Notes: a model not told the origin generated them from the letters alone. Counted from the first letter of the stretch, positions 11,836 through 24,086 are shown. The stretch: 64,000 bases of DNA from Cunninghamella blakesleeana (GCA_017871115.1 JAFCIZ010000008.1:620001-684000), one strand, 5' to 3'. A program made the numbers and translations.

Positions 11836-12530
11836 TTATATAATAGGATAAAAAGCCCAATCAGCAATACCACACATATTTTTCTCACTAGCTAATCTAA
11901 AATACCCCTTTTCACCCCAGTTTATAGCTCAACTATTCTTCAATAATCAATAGTCTTTCCCTCCTTTGCTACCATAGCCGATTAGTGTAACAGCATGAAT
12001 TGGAGTATTTCCACAGTTAGGAACGTCTAATATACCATTTCTACAATATTAATGATTCTGAGTATCAGCATTATAAGCAATGGGTACTGGACCTAACTTG
12101 AGTGCTTCCGTCAGAGCGTTTTCATCACCAATTCTAACCACCTTATAAGAAATAACAGCTCCGATTTTTGGCACTGATTGGGCTCGACATTGTCTAACAC
12201 TACCAGTATAGAAGTAATCAGGTTGAAAAGTAGGATCACCGCTTCATTGAAGATAACTAAACTTATCTTGTATCCATCTACCGCCACAGCCTCTACCACT
12301 ACAATCAACAAGAAGTTGTTCTTATAAATCATAAGATTTATTATATTTAATAGTAAAGCACTTTCTAGCGCACCAATAGCAGCGAAGGCATAGTCAGATT
12401 TACATGAGTCTTGGTTTTTAACTCTCATGGAAATATGTTCTCTCCAATCCGAGCTATTAGTAATTGCTACGTTCACCATTAATATAAGAGAGCTAATAAT
12501 AATACTTAATTTTATTATTATTATTTTGAT
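11836..12530 (-). pseudogene. dead papain-family (C1A) cysteine peptidase
   Basis: Translated on the minus strand this is a cathepsin-L-like mature domain. It reads SSDWRE, KNQDSCKSDYAFAAIGALES, then after a +1/-1 frame change EQLLVDCSGRGCGGRW, YFYTGSVRQCRA, GDENALTEALKLGPVPI, HAVTLIGYGSKGGKDY, NWGEKGYFRLASEKNMCGIADWAFYP. It is broken by one frameshift and five in-frame stops. Two TGA codons sit where the conserved Trp of DYWL and of NSW belong, and TAA interrupts the LSEQ motif. The active-site Cys (Q-G-S-C-G-S-C-W) is replaced by Asp, while the His of HAV and the Asn before the missing Trp remain. A hydrophobic leader lies directly before the mature domain and I see no propeptide. No splicing scheme repairs it. 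The gene is non-functional as a protease. Confidence 0.85.
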
Positions 12531-13066
12531 TCGAGTTTGAGCTGAATTTCGCTATTACAAGTTAGTTTTGGTTATTGTTTTTTGTTTTATAAATAATTAT
12601 GCACCATTATGCAATCACTAAAGTTTAACTTGTTCCAGGGGAAAATTATGCAAAGAATCGAACACTATTGCGTGTCAAAATAAATGCTAAAAACACAAGT
12701 ACACAGTTGTAGTAAAACAATTATATAATTTGTTGAGAATTCACACAGAGTAAGCAATATCACAAAGGTTAATAAAAAAAATAATTACTCAGGAGAATAA
12801 TATAGATAGCACACCAACAATGTGAATTTTTGGTTGGTAAATTGTTTATTCGATATGTTCACTATGAGAATATCAAGAAGATCCAAGGTTTAAACATAAT
12901 AAAACACACGATAGATGAAAAAAAAAAAAAAGATTATCGATTAAATGGAAAATAGAAGAATACGTATCTATATCTATATCAATATATATAATATTACCTT
13001 AACGAAAAAATAAAAATAAAAAGTTATGAAGAAAAATGGGAGAGAAGAAATTAAAACTAAAAATAT
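12531..13066. other. intergenic
   Basis: Spacer between the peptidase relic (upstream side) and the 3' end of the METTL23-like gene. Nothing recognised. Confidence 0.55.
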
Positions 13067-13456
13067 TTATTGGTTTTTTGCTGATATTTCTAATAAAAAT
13101 ACACTAGATAATGCCCCTGAATCAATTTTTATAGGAGGTACGGTGTTACTATTACAATCTTCACCTAAATTATCTTCAGTGAATTGTGCATCGTTAAAAT
13201 CAAATGAATTTTTGGGAATTAAACGACATTGTAATGACCATTTATCTAATAAAAATTGAATGCTTCGTTTGGAACTACGTTCTTGATATGCTGTTATAAA
13301 TTTACAAAATGGATAATGGTGATGAATAATATATGCTACTGTCATAAGTAATTTATCAAAATCTGCATATTAATATAAATAAAAGAAATAGATTTCAATA
13401 ATCTTATTATTGTTTTGTATTGTTCATTTTATTCAATATTATTATTATTATTATTA

Positions 13457-13555
<99 letters not shown>

Positions 13556-14524
13556 CACTTATAAAAAAATACCTTTTGGATCATAAAAAGTATCACTTCC
13601 AAGAATATAATCTATTTTTTTATTCTTCCATTGTTTGGTTAAATCCTCTAATAATTGATCGATACTGTTATCAGTTCCTAATTCTCCCCATATTAAAGGA
13701 CGGATCCATATGGATGACGATGGAAGAGAGATATTATTTAAAGTGAAACATGATCGAGCAACTTGAATAACTGAAGGCTCATCAGTAATAATTAAGTTTG
13801 GTGGATGGTTGATTTTAGATAATATTAGTGAAGGAAGAGAGGTACCTAATCGTACATAAATATATAGAAATATATGTGTGTATATGTTTTTTATTAGTTA
13901 CTAATTTTTGAGCATAAACTACTTGATCTATTTTTAATTCATTATATAGCCATATTTACCAGCACCAACCTATCGAAAAGAAAAGAAAGAGTATATACAT
14001 ATATATAAATGTATTATTATGATTGTTATTATTTATATTATTAGTTTTCTGAGTGATATTCTAAATAATTATCCTTTCTATTTAAATGCTGCTATTATTC
14101 TACTATTTTCATTTTACCTCCAAGACTGTATGATTTTCAAAAAGCTCTCTATGATGCCAAACGTAGTTACTTAGGATCAAAGCTGCAGGCCAAACATAAT
14201 TGCCATAACTAGAGTCCATAGTCTAATAGTTATATATATATACATAAATATATGATATATTTGTATGTATATATCTATATATATTATATTGTAATTGACT
14301 GTATTATATATATTCATTTCTAACCTGTTCTACATATATAGTAACGTTTTTGTCGCTTGAATGGTATTCTATACGCTCTATTCTAATTATTATTATATAT
14401 TCTAAGTGAATCCATTTATTTTAATAAATATTCCAATAATAATGAGAAATCACAATATATTTTCATATTACTTCTAAAAGAATACGTACTTTGTAGCTGT
14501 TTGATTTTTTTTATTATTTTCCAT
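13067..14524 (-). CDS. METTL23-like protein methyltransferase
   Basis: Six exons (14524-14490, 14382-14325, 14222-14118, 13969-13960, 13845-13573, 13362-13067) encode 258 residues. It has the features of the METTL21/METTL23 seven-beta-strand AdoMet methyltransferases: YGNYVWPAALILSNYVW, the AdoMet-binding VLEVGAGTSLPSL, a WGELG strand and YILGSDTFYDPKDFDKLL. The C-terminal TAYQERSSKRSIQFLLDKW with SFLLE-type ending matches METTL23, which methylates arginine or lysine on proteins. Exon 4 is a 10-base microexon coding VGA plus one base of the next Gly, the heart of the cofactor loop; without it the frame breaks. The start is the ATG at 14524 because the short first exon closes phase exactly with exon 2. 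A long ATT repeat sits in the last intron. Confidence 0.88.
13436..13552. repeat. (ATT)n microsatellite in METTL23 intron
   Basis: Almost uninterrupted ATT/TTA triplets, about 39 units, within the 210-base final intron of the METTL23-like gene. It makes a spurious poly-Ile frame on the plus strand. Confidence 0.95.
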
Positions 14525-14630
14525 TTGTTAAAAAAACATGAAAAAGAGAGTAAAATGGAAAGTGTTTTTTCCTTTATTTTTCAATATCCGATATTTTTTT
14601 TTAAAATAATATTTATGCTAAAATATATAT

Positions 14631-16048
14631 TTACAATGATTTCAGGCTTTTTATACTTTCATGAATATCAGGGGTCAATTTTTCGATAAAGGAAGGTTTT
14701 AATTGATCATACCAATTAATGACAGGTGTGATAAATTCCATATTATAATTGGATAACATTATAATGCACTTAGCGGCAGTTACCTGTAGAGGAAATTCAG
14801 CTATGTATAATATATACAATAATGAGAAGAAAATAAAATGAGTAAGGATATATGTGTAATTATATTCCACTTTAATAATATTCTTTTTTATATTACCATC
14901 AATACAATTATTCCCAACTTCAATAATATTATTAAACGTTTTTCGAAGATATTTCAATCCTTCACTTTCTTCTTCATGACTATTTTCAGGAGGTATATAG
15001 CACCGAGCCAACAATCCTATTAAATCAAGTATATATAATGTACATATATTTCAGAAATTTATATTAATGATTCACGCTACCTATATATTTTATTTTTACT
15101 TTTAAAACATTACCCATTAAATATAAACTGGTATTGGATAATACGTCATCCTTCATTAGTTTCCATAAATCACTAATAATGATATCGCTATATGTCCAAT
15201 TCCAATCATCCAATCTCCAAGCTAGTAATTCAATTGCCTTGATTAAGTTAATACAAAAATCATTGAATGCATCTATATATATAATATAAAGCAGTTGTTA
15301 AATAATCAAGCTATTGTTGTTATTTTATGATAATGATGTTCCTTTTATTTTGTATATAGTTTTTCTTTTAGTTACCTTTATTAACATCATGCAACTGTTT
15401 TATTTCAGGAAGTGTAAGAACATCTTTCAATTCTTGAATATAATTTTTTAAACTTTGTGATTTAGTTAATTCTGGCCAATGTACTAAATTTGTCATATAT
15501 CCACTTATTTCATTTACCTATGAATATATAATAATATAATATAAAATGCAAAATACAAAATAAAATAAAAAACATATATATATTTATATTAGTTATTAAA
15601 ACATTTTACTTGACTCTTCATTATTCATATATATATATACTTAATTTTTTAAAATAAAAATATGTAAAACATACATTAAATTCAGGAAGTTGATTAGTAC
15701 AGTAATGTCCACAAGAGCGTTGTATAGCCTTTATGATCATATTTGTTCCAGCAGCCTTATCACCCCCATTTTCATCCAAATCTAAAATAGATGGCCAAAT
15801 AATTGAAATATTCAACACGGGGTGTATAATATTTTCTTTTCTAGGTGTACATCGAACAACATCAAAACAAAATGTAGAGATTCTTTGTCTATCATTGGCA
15901 TTTCTACAAAGAATTGTCAATAACCGAATAAAACGACTTTATTTTTTTATATGAATAAAAAAAAAAATCATAAAAGCAGAAATAAAAGATTTGTTAGAAT
16001 GAATCCATTTAGATGTCGTTAGTTTGAATATTTATTTATATACTTATA

Positions 16049-16084
<36 letters not shown>

Positions 16085-19000
16085 GAAATGACAAGTTTAT
16101 TTTGGTTCATTGATGTTAACGCTGCCTCATAAGCCCACTCAACAATATGTGTGTAAGGGTCATCCTAATAAAGTAAAAGAAAAATATAAGATATTGCTCT
16201 TATTTTTATTTTATTCTTTTTTCTTATATATTATATATTCCATACCTTTGGGTATAAAGTCATTAGTGCCCATAAATACCAGGCCAAGTTTTTTTCGGAA
16301 ATATCGACATAGCGAGAGCAGTAAATTTCCAGCTGATCTTGAACACCATACGTATTAGCATCATCAAAAAAGTTATATTTTGTCTTTGCAAAGGGGTTGG
16401 TGGCACTTTTCAAGGATTTATAATATGCTTCTAAAGACATTAATAATAAATGTAAGTACTCACTCAAATAACATTCCATATCAGTCAAATAATTTATAGC
16501 TTGTGTAGGAGGTTGCTTAGCAATAAATTTTATTCTATCAATAATAACTATTAATAATCAATATAATATAATATAATATAATATGATTATATAAAACAAA
16601 ATTAATAATTAGTAGAAATATCTCACTTCGTATTATTCATTTCATTTATATTAAAACATACAGTTTACCAGCGCTTCACCTTGTAGCTTAGATTCTGTAT
16701 TATTTAAAGAAGTATCACATAATGGCTTTACTACTTGAGTAGATGCAAGAGGATTTATAGCTTGTCTTTTAGTCGGTGGCATCTTTTCATCATCACCATC
16801 GTCGTCAACAGAGGTGTCGTCTTTTTCGTTTTCTTCTTCATCACTATCAGATACTATTAAATGGGTAAAAGATGATGTTGTTCCGGGTGAAGTAGGTGAT
16901 GCTGGTGCTGATGACGAGGTGGACGATGAAGAGGATGATGAAGTAGACGATGAATCTGATAGGATGATGTTTTTCTTTGGCCGTTTTGTTATTTCTAATT
17001 TTCTTTTTGTTGGCGCAGTTCCTAAGGTAGCTGGTCTTCGAGCCCCAACAAGCTTTTCTAATTTTGATAATTTTGGTTTACGCGATGATGATGAAAAGGA
17101 TATGGGTTGATTGGTGGTATTCACCTGTGGCTCAGGTATAACAAGTCCATTTGTACCATATATGCTACGTGTTTCATTTTCCGATTTTTTGGTATTATGG
17201 CTAGCTTTCACTAAGGAGGATGATGATGATGCTATTGTGGACGATGATTGGTTTGTTTGTGAATGAAGATGTTTATTTTTGGATGATGACGGTGATGATG
17301 TTAATAATGGTGAAGATGGTTCATTTATTGTTGAATTAATTTCTTGAAAAGACTCGTTATTAATATCTTTTATATTAGTGATTGTTGGAAGATTCGCGTT
17401 ATCATTAGAATAATAAGAAGAGTATAGATCATATTGTTCCTGAAAAAAGGAATAAAGAAATATCGACACATATGTAATTTATTAAAATTTAATTCATTAT
17501 TTTATCTATTTTATTTATAGTAAACATTACTTACAAGAGTGGATTTATATTTTTCAGTTTTCATGTCTTCATTCAATACTAGTTGTTCCGTTAATTTATC
17601 TTGAAGCACCCGCTAATTACAACAAAATAAAAAATATATTAATATATACATTAAAAATAATTTACAGATCATTCATAATAAAATATGTATTTATATCAAT
17701 CAAAAATAAATTATTTTACCTTTTCTCTTTTCATTAAATCCATATCTGCAAGACACTTTTTAAAAGTGGATAGTAAATCATTGTATTTTTGTTGATCAGT
17801 AATAGAACGTCGTCGAGTTAATTGTGAAGGTTGCTTCAAGTTGGTAAGGCTAAATGCAAATAATAACGATAGGAGTGTATTTAATATAAAATTTAATATA
17901 CAATTAGTTTTCGTATTTAATTATACTATATATGAATATTATTTTTATATTACCGTTGTATTTCCAAATTAAGAGTTTCAATATGTTTATGACTTTGTTG
18001 TAACTTTTCATTTAATTCTTCATGTTCAATTCTAGAAATTGAATAAATATCATTATTTTGTAAGTTATTAGTTGAATGATCAATTGACATTGGTTCTTTT
18101 TGATCACTATTCTTATTATTTTGTAAGTCTATTTTTAATTGATTTAATTGTTGTGATTTTTCTTCATAGTCTCGTTGTAACATTTCATAATGTATATTTG
18201 TTTCCATCTTATCCTCTTCCGCAGTTTCATATTTTTTTTGGAGTGATTTTAATTGATTTTGTAAATCTTTAATCAATTTATCTTTCTTCTCTAATAATTT
18301 ATCGTCTCTACATATGTAAAGAATAAAGAATAAAAATATAAATGAGCAATAGTTTATATATTGGTCTTAACAGATGGTTATTATTATTAAGAATTGACTT
18401 ACCTTCGTTTTTCTTTCGATTTTAATTGTGTATCCATATTCTTTATTTCAGCTTCAAGTTGATTAATATACATCTATTTTTAAAATTAAAATATAGTTTT
18501 ATAAATTAAATCGCGTTTGATATTTAATTATTAATAATGATAATGATGCTGAATTTCTATAAATAACTCTTACCTCTCTACCACTCAAATGCTTTTCTAT
18601 CTCGAGTTTTTGTTCAGTGATCATTTTTAATTCATTTTGCATATTGACTATAGTAGTTTGATTTTTTTCCAGTTGAGTTATTGTTTCTTTTAGCTCTGCA
18701 TTTTTCGCTCTTTCCGCTTTTAAAACTTCTTCTAAAGATAAATATTCAGCTTTCTGCTGTTCTAGTTGTTTATTCACTTTGGTCACTTTCGATCTTTCCG
18801 TTTCAATTTCTAAATTAATTTTGATCCATAAGGGTATAAGTAATACATATTGAAAATAATAAAATTAACAAGATCGTTCTTTTTTATACTTGTATATTAT
18901 ATTATTGTACTATTATTATTATTATTACCAGTGCGACTTGATTCAGCATATTTTAATAATTTTGCAGAAGCAATAATACGACCTTTTAACGATTCTATTG

Positions 19001-19187
19001 AGTTTTTGAGATTTTCTTGATTTGTTTGTTGATTTTCTCCATTCTGTTCAATAGCTTCTTCTTTCTTATAATCATCTTTTATATTATCTTGTTTATTATT
19101 GCTATTATTATCATTATCATTATTTGTATTAGTAACATTTTCTTTTTCTATATTTTCATTGTCAATAGGGTCATTGGTTTCAGGCAT
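14631..19187 (-). CDS. large coiled-coil protein with conserved-looking C-terminal domain
   Basis: Fourteen exons (19187-18929, 18809-18574, 18473-18403, 18307-17954, 17849-17720, 17612-17535, 17439-16662, 16547-16246, 16164-16082, 15936-15675, 15517-15376, 15272-15114, 15016-14897, 14800-14631) give 1047 residues, all phases consistent. Residues 1-65 are acidic and Asn-rich. About 65-385 is a long coiled coil (for example LEQQKAEYLSLEEVLKAERA). About 385-635 is Ser-rich and disordered, with basic patches (KRPKK, PTKRQA) and an acidic SDSDEEENEKDD run. About 636-1047 is helical and Trp-rich, with ELLAWRLDDWNWTYSDIII and AEFPLQVTAAKCIIMLS. The overall plan (N-terminal coiled coil, long linker, helical C-terminus) recalls little elongation complex subunit 1, but I cannot confirm that. 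The basic patches suggest a nuclear protein. Function unknown. Confidence 0.85.
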
Positions 19188-19999
19188 ATTATTTTATGTA
19201 AAAATAATTGATAAAAAAAAGAGGATGGAGTTCAAGCAAAAAAAAAGTTTTTAATAGAGTTAAATCTCCGATTTTTTTTTCAAAGAATTTTTCGTGATCA
19301 GATTTCCTTTTTTAATTTTTTTTTAAATTTATATATTTTGAATACTTGTTAACTTTTTATTTTACAATTAGATACGCTTATTTTTGACAAATATAATTAA
19401 TAAAAAGAAATTATATAAAGAATACAAAAATATATTGAACAGAGAACAATAGTATGCATGTTTTAAGTAAAAAATAATGCAATAATAAAGGGATGTATGT
19501 ATACATCTATGTTGCTGATAAAGAAAACCATCTAATAAACAAAAGTTAAAGAATTTTTCCTTGTACATAATATAACGCAAAAGTCAAGGTTATCTCTACA
19601 TTGCTTGTTTTATTTTTAATTTTTAATTTATTACCAAGCTTAATAGTAATAATCTCATATTTTTCACCTTCTATATATCGTGAGGTATTTCTAATCAATT
19701 TTTGCTTAAACTTGCTTTAGTTTAATAAATATATAAAGTATATACAATGTTTGCTAGTGGCCATCGATTATTTATTAAAACGAAAATGAAAAGGTTTTTT
19801 TTAAGTGTATGGATTAATTTTATTTTTGATTAAAATTAAAAAATGAATATAATTATTCATTAATATTTATTTTCAATTTTATAACAATAAAATCAATTAA
19901 ATATCCAGTAAATCATAATAGGAGTAATAATGGGACTTTTAAAAACAATTCAATGCGTTTATTTATCTATTAGTAATATACATTTTTATTTATTTAAAT
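19188..19999. other. intergenic
   Basis: About 800 bases: the promoter of the coiled-coil gene and the 3' flank of the ketopantoate reductase gene, both minus strand. Short hydrophobic open frames here are not supported by codon pattern. Nothing else seen. Confidence 0.55.
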
Positions 20000-21013
20000 T
20001 TATAAAAATTGCTCTTTAGCATGAATAAAATCTACTAAATCTTTATTTGTAGGTGCATCTATTCCTCTTTCCTTAGCCAATTTACATAAATAACCATTAA
20101 TGTAATCAATCTCTGTTACTTGTTTATTTTTAATATCCTGTAACATTGAGCATGTATTTCCAGATACTTGTTCACATGTTTCCACAACCATATTATAAAT
20201 GGAATCTGTTGATTCATTGGGTAAATCTTTTTTAATAATCTCTGCCGCTTCTTGGCATATACGATATATAATGCTGGTTGTAAAAGTGTTACCATTGATT
20301 AGATCGCCATTTTTAATATTCAACATAGAAGCCACAGGATTAATGGATGCATTCACAATTAGTTTTTTAATCATACGTTCATATAATTTATCCCAAGGCA
20401 AAACATCACATCGTAGGTCCTCTATTTGTTTTAATGCTAATTCCATCGCTAAAGGTTTAGTTTCATGGTGAGAAATTCTATTGGTAAAGTATTCACCGAT
20501 CATTAATCCACCTACAGGATCTTTCCAACCGGAGTGATGAATAATATGATATGGTGCTACCCTTTCTACCGCATGACGATTGACACCTACTAATACACGT
20601 GGTCTTGATGATAGCATAATTTGACTCTCTTTTTGCTGTGGCCAATAGAGCTGTTCTAATTCTTCTACTATCCCCATTCCATTTTGTAATAATAAGATGG
20701 TACTATTAGAATCGAGTCGAGGTATAAAAGGTTCAAGAGCTTTGGCTGTATGATGTGCTTTAGTTGCTACAATAAGGTTTTCAATATGTCCATTATTATC
20801 CTCTTTACTGTTGTCGTCAATAACACTAGCTTCAAACCCACTTATTTTATTTACTACCTTGCCACGTTGATATAAAATAGAATTAGTTTGAGCTTGAAAA
20901 GATTGTAAATGTTGTGTTGACCTTAATAAAAGACGAACATTATGTTGATTATTGCGTAAATGGCTTGCTAACAAACAACCAATAGCTCCTGTGCCTAATA
21001 TATGCCAATTCAT
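20000..21013 (-). CDS. PAN5: 2-dehydropantoate 2-reductase (ketopantoate reductase)
   Basis: A single uninterrupted frame of 337 residues. It catalyses NADPH-dependent reduction of ketopantoate to pantoate in pantothenate and coenzyme A synthesis. The N-terminal Rossmann motif is HILGTGAIGCLLASHLR. A conserved Lys (Lys85) lies in VATKAHHT, with LLLQNGMG after it. The C-terminal helical domain has KKLIVNASINPVASM, containing the catalytic Lys and the NxxxNP pattern, and the typical ending VTEIDYINGYLCKLAKERG with PTN. Length agrees with fungal Pan5. It is one of the few intronless genes here. It shares a 224-base divergent promoter region with the gene starting at 21238. Confidence 0.95.
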   Translation of the reverse strand: MNWHILGTGAIGCLLASHLRNNQHNVRLLLRSTQHLQSFQAQTNSILYQRGKVVNKISGFEASVIDDNSKEDNNGHIENLIVATKAHHTAKALEPFIPRLDSNSTILLLQNGMGIVEELEQLYWPQQKESQIMLSSRPRVLVGVNRHAVERVAPYHIIHHSGWKDPVGGLMIGEYFTNRISHHETKPLAMELALKQIEDLRCDVLPWDKLYERMIKKLIVNASINPVASMLNIKNGDLINGNTFTTSIIYRICQEAAEIIKKDLPNESTDSIYNMVVETCEQVSGNTCSMLQDIKNKQVTEIDYINGYLCKLAKERGIDAPTNKDLVDFIHAKEQFL

Positions 21014-21237
21014 TATTATATTTCAAATTATTATAAAAAGAAAAAAAAGGGGGTGGGGAACCCTTTATTTTTATAAAACATTAAATAGTTTTTAGATTCC
21101 GCATTTTTTTTTATAAAATTTCAGCTGCCCTTTTTTTCTACCCACCCTCTCTTTCCCTTACCTTTTTTTTTTCCTTCACCCTTTTTTTTTTCTATCTCTT
21201 ACTCCCACTATTTTTTTTATTAGTTTTAAATAAACTA
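21014..21237. promoter_or_regulatory. divergent promoter, ketopantoate reductase / 21238 gene
   Basis: A 224-base spacer between two head-to-head starts. On the plus strand it is purine-rich with GGGGGTGGGG next to the minus-strand start, then strongly pyrimidine-rich (21121-21220) before the plus-strand start, so each gene has a pyrimidine tract on its own coding strand. No specific factor site recognised. Confidence 0.5.
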
Positions 21238-23413
21238 ATGGCTACTTCTTCACATATATCCTTAAAATCAGAAACATCAAAAGTAGAAAAAGAAAATAGT
21301 CTATTATATTCAGCGAGTTCGCCAATACGAAAATACCATCATAATAATAGTAACTTGTCCTCGATAGAAAATGGACAGCAACAACAACAAAGAGATAGTA
21401 AACTTGATTACAAGTCGCCGTTATCGCCATTAACTAATAAGCATACTTCCAAAGCTTACCTTGTAGATCATTATTTTGAAGCGGATAATATCCTTGGAAC
21501 TTTTGAACATCCTTCATTTACAAGACGATCAAAAACTTCCCATAGTAATGATCATAATATTTGGAATATCAACAGTGAAAAAAATAGTAAATATGGTGGT
21601 ATTGTCAATGATTTTATTCCTAATAATAATAGTAATCAGAGTGATAATAATATAAGTCATGGTAATATACCCAAAGATTCAATGAATATTCACCATCAGC
21701 AACAGCAGCAACAACTTGATCATAATGTAAGCAGATCTATTTCCCCTGGCGCTTACTTTGGTGCTCGTTCTTTACCATTAGAATCCATGGCTGATCTATG
21801 GCAAACATCACCGGTAAATAAAATAAAATAAAAAAACTCATTTGTAAATACTAACAATGAACCATTTTATTAATATATTGTTTGTATATGTTATCATTTA
21901 TTTTTTCTATTTTTACTACAGATAAATCGACGTAAGTCTTCCAATCTTTCTTCAAGTAGACGTATGCCAAAGAAATTAAGTAGCGTAAGTCGTGTTTTTT
22001 TAATTTTTTTTTTTTTTTTTTTTTTTTTTCATGCAGATCCGATTACAGCTTTAAAAATAATAAAAACAATAATAAAATATACTTCTCATATATATATATT
22101 AGAGTAACTTTTCTATAAAAGATAACAGTCAACAACAACAACATTCAAATGCCTCATTACCACCGCGTAATTCCTCCATATCTTATGCATCATCATTATC
22201 TGATCCATTATGGGCTAGTTTTGTAAATTCAGTTTCGATAAATTGATTTTTTATTAAATAAATAAACAAACAAAGGTATGTTTAGATTATTAATATCTAT
22301 CTATTATTGTATATATAGAAAGCATTACCAGCAACATTACATCATCATCATCAATGGAATCGATGGGAAATTGAAGAGCAAAAATCATCAAATGATGAAG
22401 ATCCAGAAGAACAAGAAGAACATTCAAAAGCAAGTCTTTCCAATATTTCGCCTATAAAATCACCAATGTCATCCATGTCAAAAAGGACCTCTTCATCAAA
22501 ACTATCAGCTTCTTTATCAGTGGCATCGAATGATATTGATAAAATAACTGGATTAATGCACTCATTACATATTCACAATAATAGTAGTGGTACAGATAAG
22601 TCATTAAATGAAAAACAACGGCAGCGAAGACAAAAAAAACCATCTTATTCACTTTATCCAAAAGATAAATTAACTATACGTTGTATCATTCAATCTGGTA
22701 GAATTCATACACAAGGGGGATGTTTATTATTAACTAATACAAATGAACATCTTCAGGATGATCATAACGACTATAGTATTCATCGTCATCATTCAACAAC
22801 AGCGAAGAAAAATCAAGATATATCATTTCATTTATATTCAGCTAAAGGAAAAGTTATTTTTGATGAACAATCAGGATCCATTTCACCTGGAGAGACTAGA
22901 AATTTATGGGTACAGCCGCGATTAACATATTTAGAACGGTTAATAAAGAATTTTAAACAATCCACAATGGCGACAACAACGTATTCTAATAATAATAGCG
23001 ATGCTAATACTAATAATAATAATAATAGCAGTATGATGATAGAAGAAGAGCGAAATCAACCACACTTTGATGAAACCATTGCATTACTTATAAATCAAGA
23101 TATGTATCGTATAAATATTCAATTGGACATTATAGAAAATACAAATGAGGATGATGACGATGATGACAATGATGAAGATGAAGACAAAGAACTAGTAGAA
23201 GAAAAATTAATAGAAGAAATAGAAGGCAGTGATGTAAATAGTAATAATGATAATATAAAGGATGAGAACGATATTATTGACGATCCTAATGTAAATAATA
23301 ATAAGGAACAAAATTGTACAACTTGTCCATTTTGTATGTTAGAAAATTATCCTTACCCTTTTTTTAAAGATAATAATCATTTATACAATGTTAATAGTAA
23401 AATAAATGAATAA
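21238..23413 (+). CDS. low-complexity protein with possible Ig-like (MSP/ASH-type) domain
   Basis: Four exons (21238-21813, 21922-21984, 22103-22222, 22319-23413) encode 617 residues. I do not recognise a family. The first 250 residues are Ser/Asn/Gln-rich with SP motifs (SPLSPL, SISPGAYFGARSLPLESM, ADLWQTSP), phosphorylation-like and probably disordered. From about 320 a more ordered part begins: YSLYPKDKLTIRCIIQSGRI, then ISFHLYSAKGKVIFDEQSG, SISPGETRNLWVQPR, and MYRINIQLDII. This strand pattern, with a Pro-Gly turn before an aromatic strand, resembles immunoglobulin-like MSP/ASH domains used for protein binding; that is inference. The tail is acidic with poly-Asp, then a CTTCPFCMLENYPYP cysteine cluster (Cys-x2-Cys-x2-Cys). 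Function unknown. Confidence 0.8.
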
Positions 23414-23786
23414 TAAAAAAATGATGACTTTTTTTGTTATAATATATATATATATATATTTGAATATGATATTTATTGGATTGTCTAAATTAATATACTG
23501 TACAAAAAAGTGTGCATGTGCGTGAATATTATTATTATTTTTTATATAAATAAAGACAATAATAATAGTAATAAAAAAAAAAAAAAGATTAAATAGTAAT
23601 AATAAATATAATAGGATCTGTTGTTACTATGTTGAATAAAAAAGGTGGGTTTGTGTATATATATGCTTATATAAATGGACGAGATGGATAAAAAATACGA
23701 ATGACAGCTGTAGTTAAAAAAACAAAATAATTGCTAATTTTTGTTGTTTTATAATAGTTGAAAATACATAAAGTTGTAAATTTAAA
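23414..23786. other. convergent intergenic spacer
   Basis: About 370 bases between the 3' ends of two convergent genes; AATAAA-like signals and poly-A/T. Nothing else seen. Confidence 0.6.
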
Positions 23787-24086
23787 TTACCAGGAGGATT
23801 TCTTAACACCAGGGAGTTCTCCATTTAAAGCTTTCAAACGAAATTGGAAACGGCATAATTTAAATTCACGTAAAATACCAGATCCATGACCAGTAGCTAC
23901 ACAGCGATTAGAAATGAAAGTTTGAGAGGATTGTTTAGGCATTGCATTAAGAGCTAATTGAGCTTGATGACGAACACGAGCTGGTAATGTTTCATTACGA
24001 GTAATATATCTATAAGCTTGTCTTGTTAATTCATTATCTGCAAGTGTTTGACGAGCTTTAATATCACGAAGTATTCGAGAACGCAT
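23787..24086 (-). CDS. MRP2: mitochondrial ribosomal protein uS14m
   Basis: A single exon of 99 residues that reads as the mitochondrial small-subunit protein S14. It has an Arg-rich start (MRSRILRDIKARQTL), RYITRNETLPARVRHQAQLAL, and the signature NRCVATGHGSGILREFKLCR followed by FRLKALNGELPGVKKSSW. The ending KKSSW is typical of S14 proteins. The zinc-binding cysteines of some S14 proteins are absent, as in most mitochondrial forms. It acts in the mitochondrial 30S-type subunit next to the decoding centre. It is divergent from CLF1 with 230 bases between start codons. Confidence 0.95.
   Translation of the reverse strand: MRSRILRDIKARQTLADNELTRQAYRYITRNETLPARVRHQAQLALNAMPKQSSQTFISNRCVATGHGSGILREFKLCRFQFRLKALNGELPGVKKSSW

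Noticed and set aside
11836..12530. TGA read as tryptophan in the cysteine peptidase
   Set aside because: TGA does fall at two Trp positions, but TAA stops and a frameshift are also present, and all neighbouring genes use the standard code.
13420..13746. Plus-strand frame with a long poly-Ile run
   Set aside because: It is the ATT repeat in the METTL23 intron plus antisense of exon 5.
16814..17110. Acidic open frame on the plus strand
   Set aside because: Antisense of the Ser-rich linker of the coiled-coil gene, whose spliced frame is clearly the real one.
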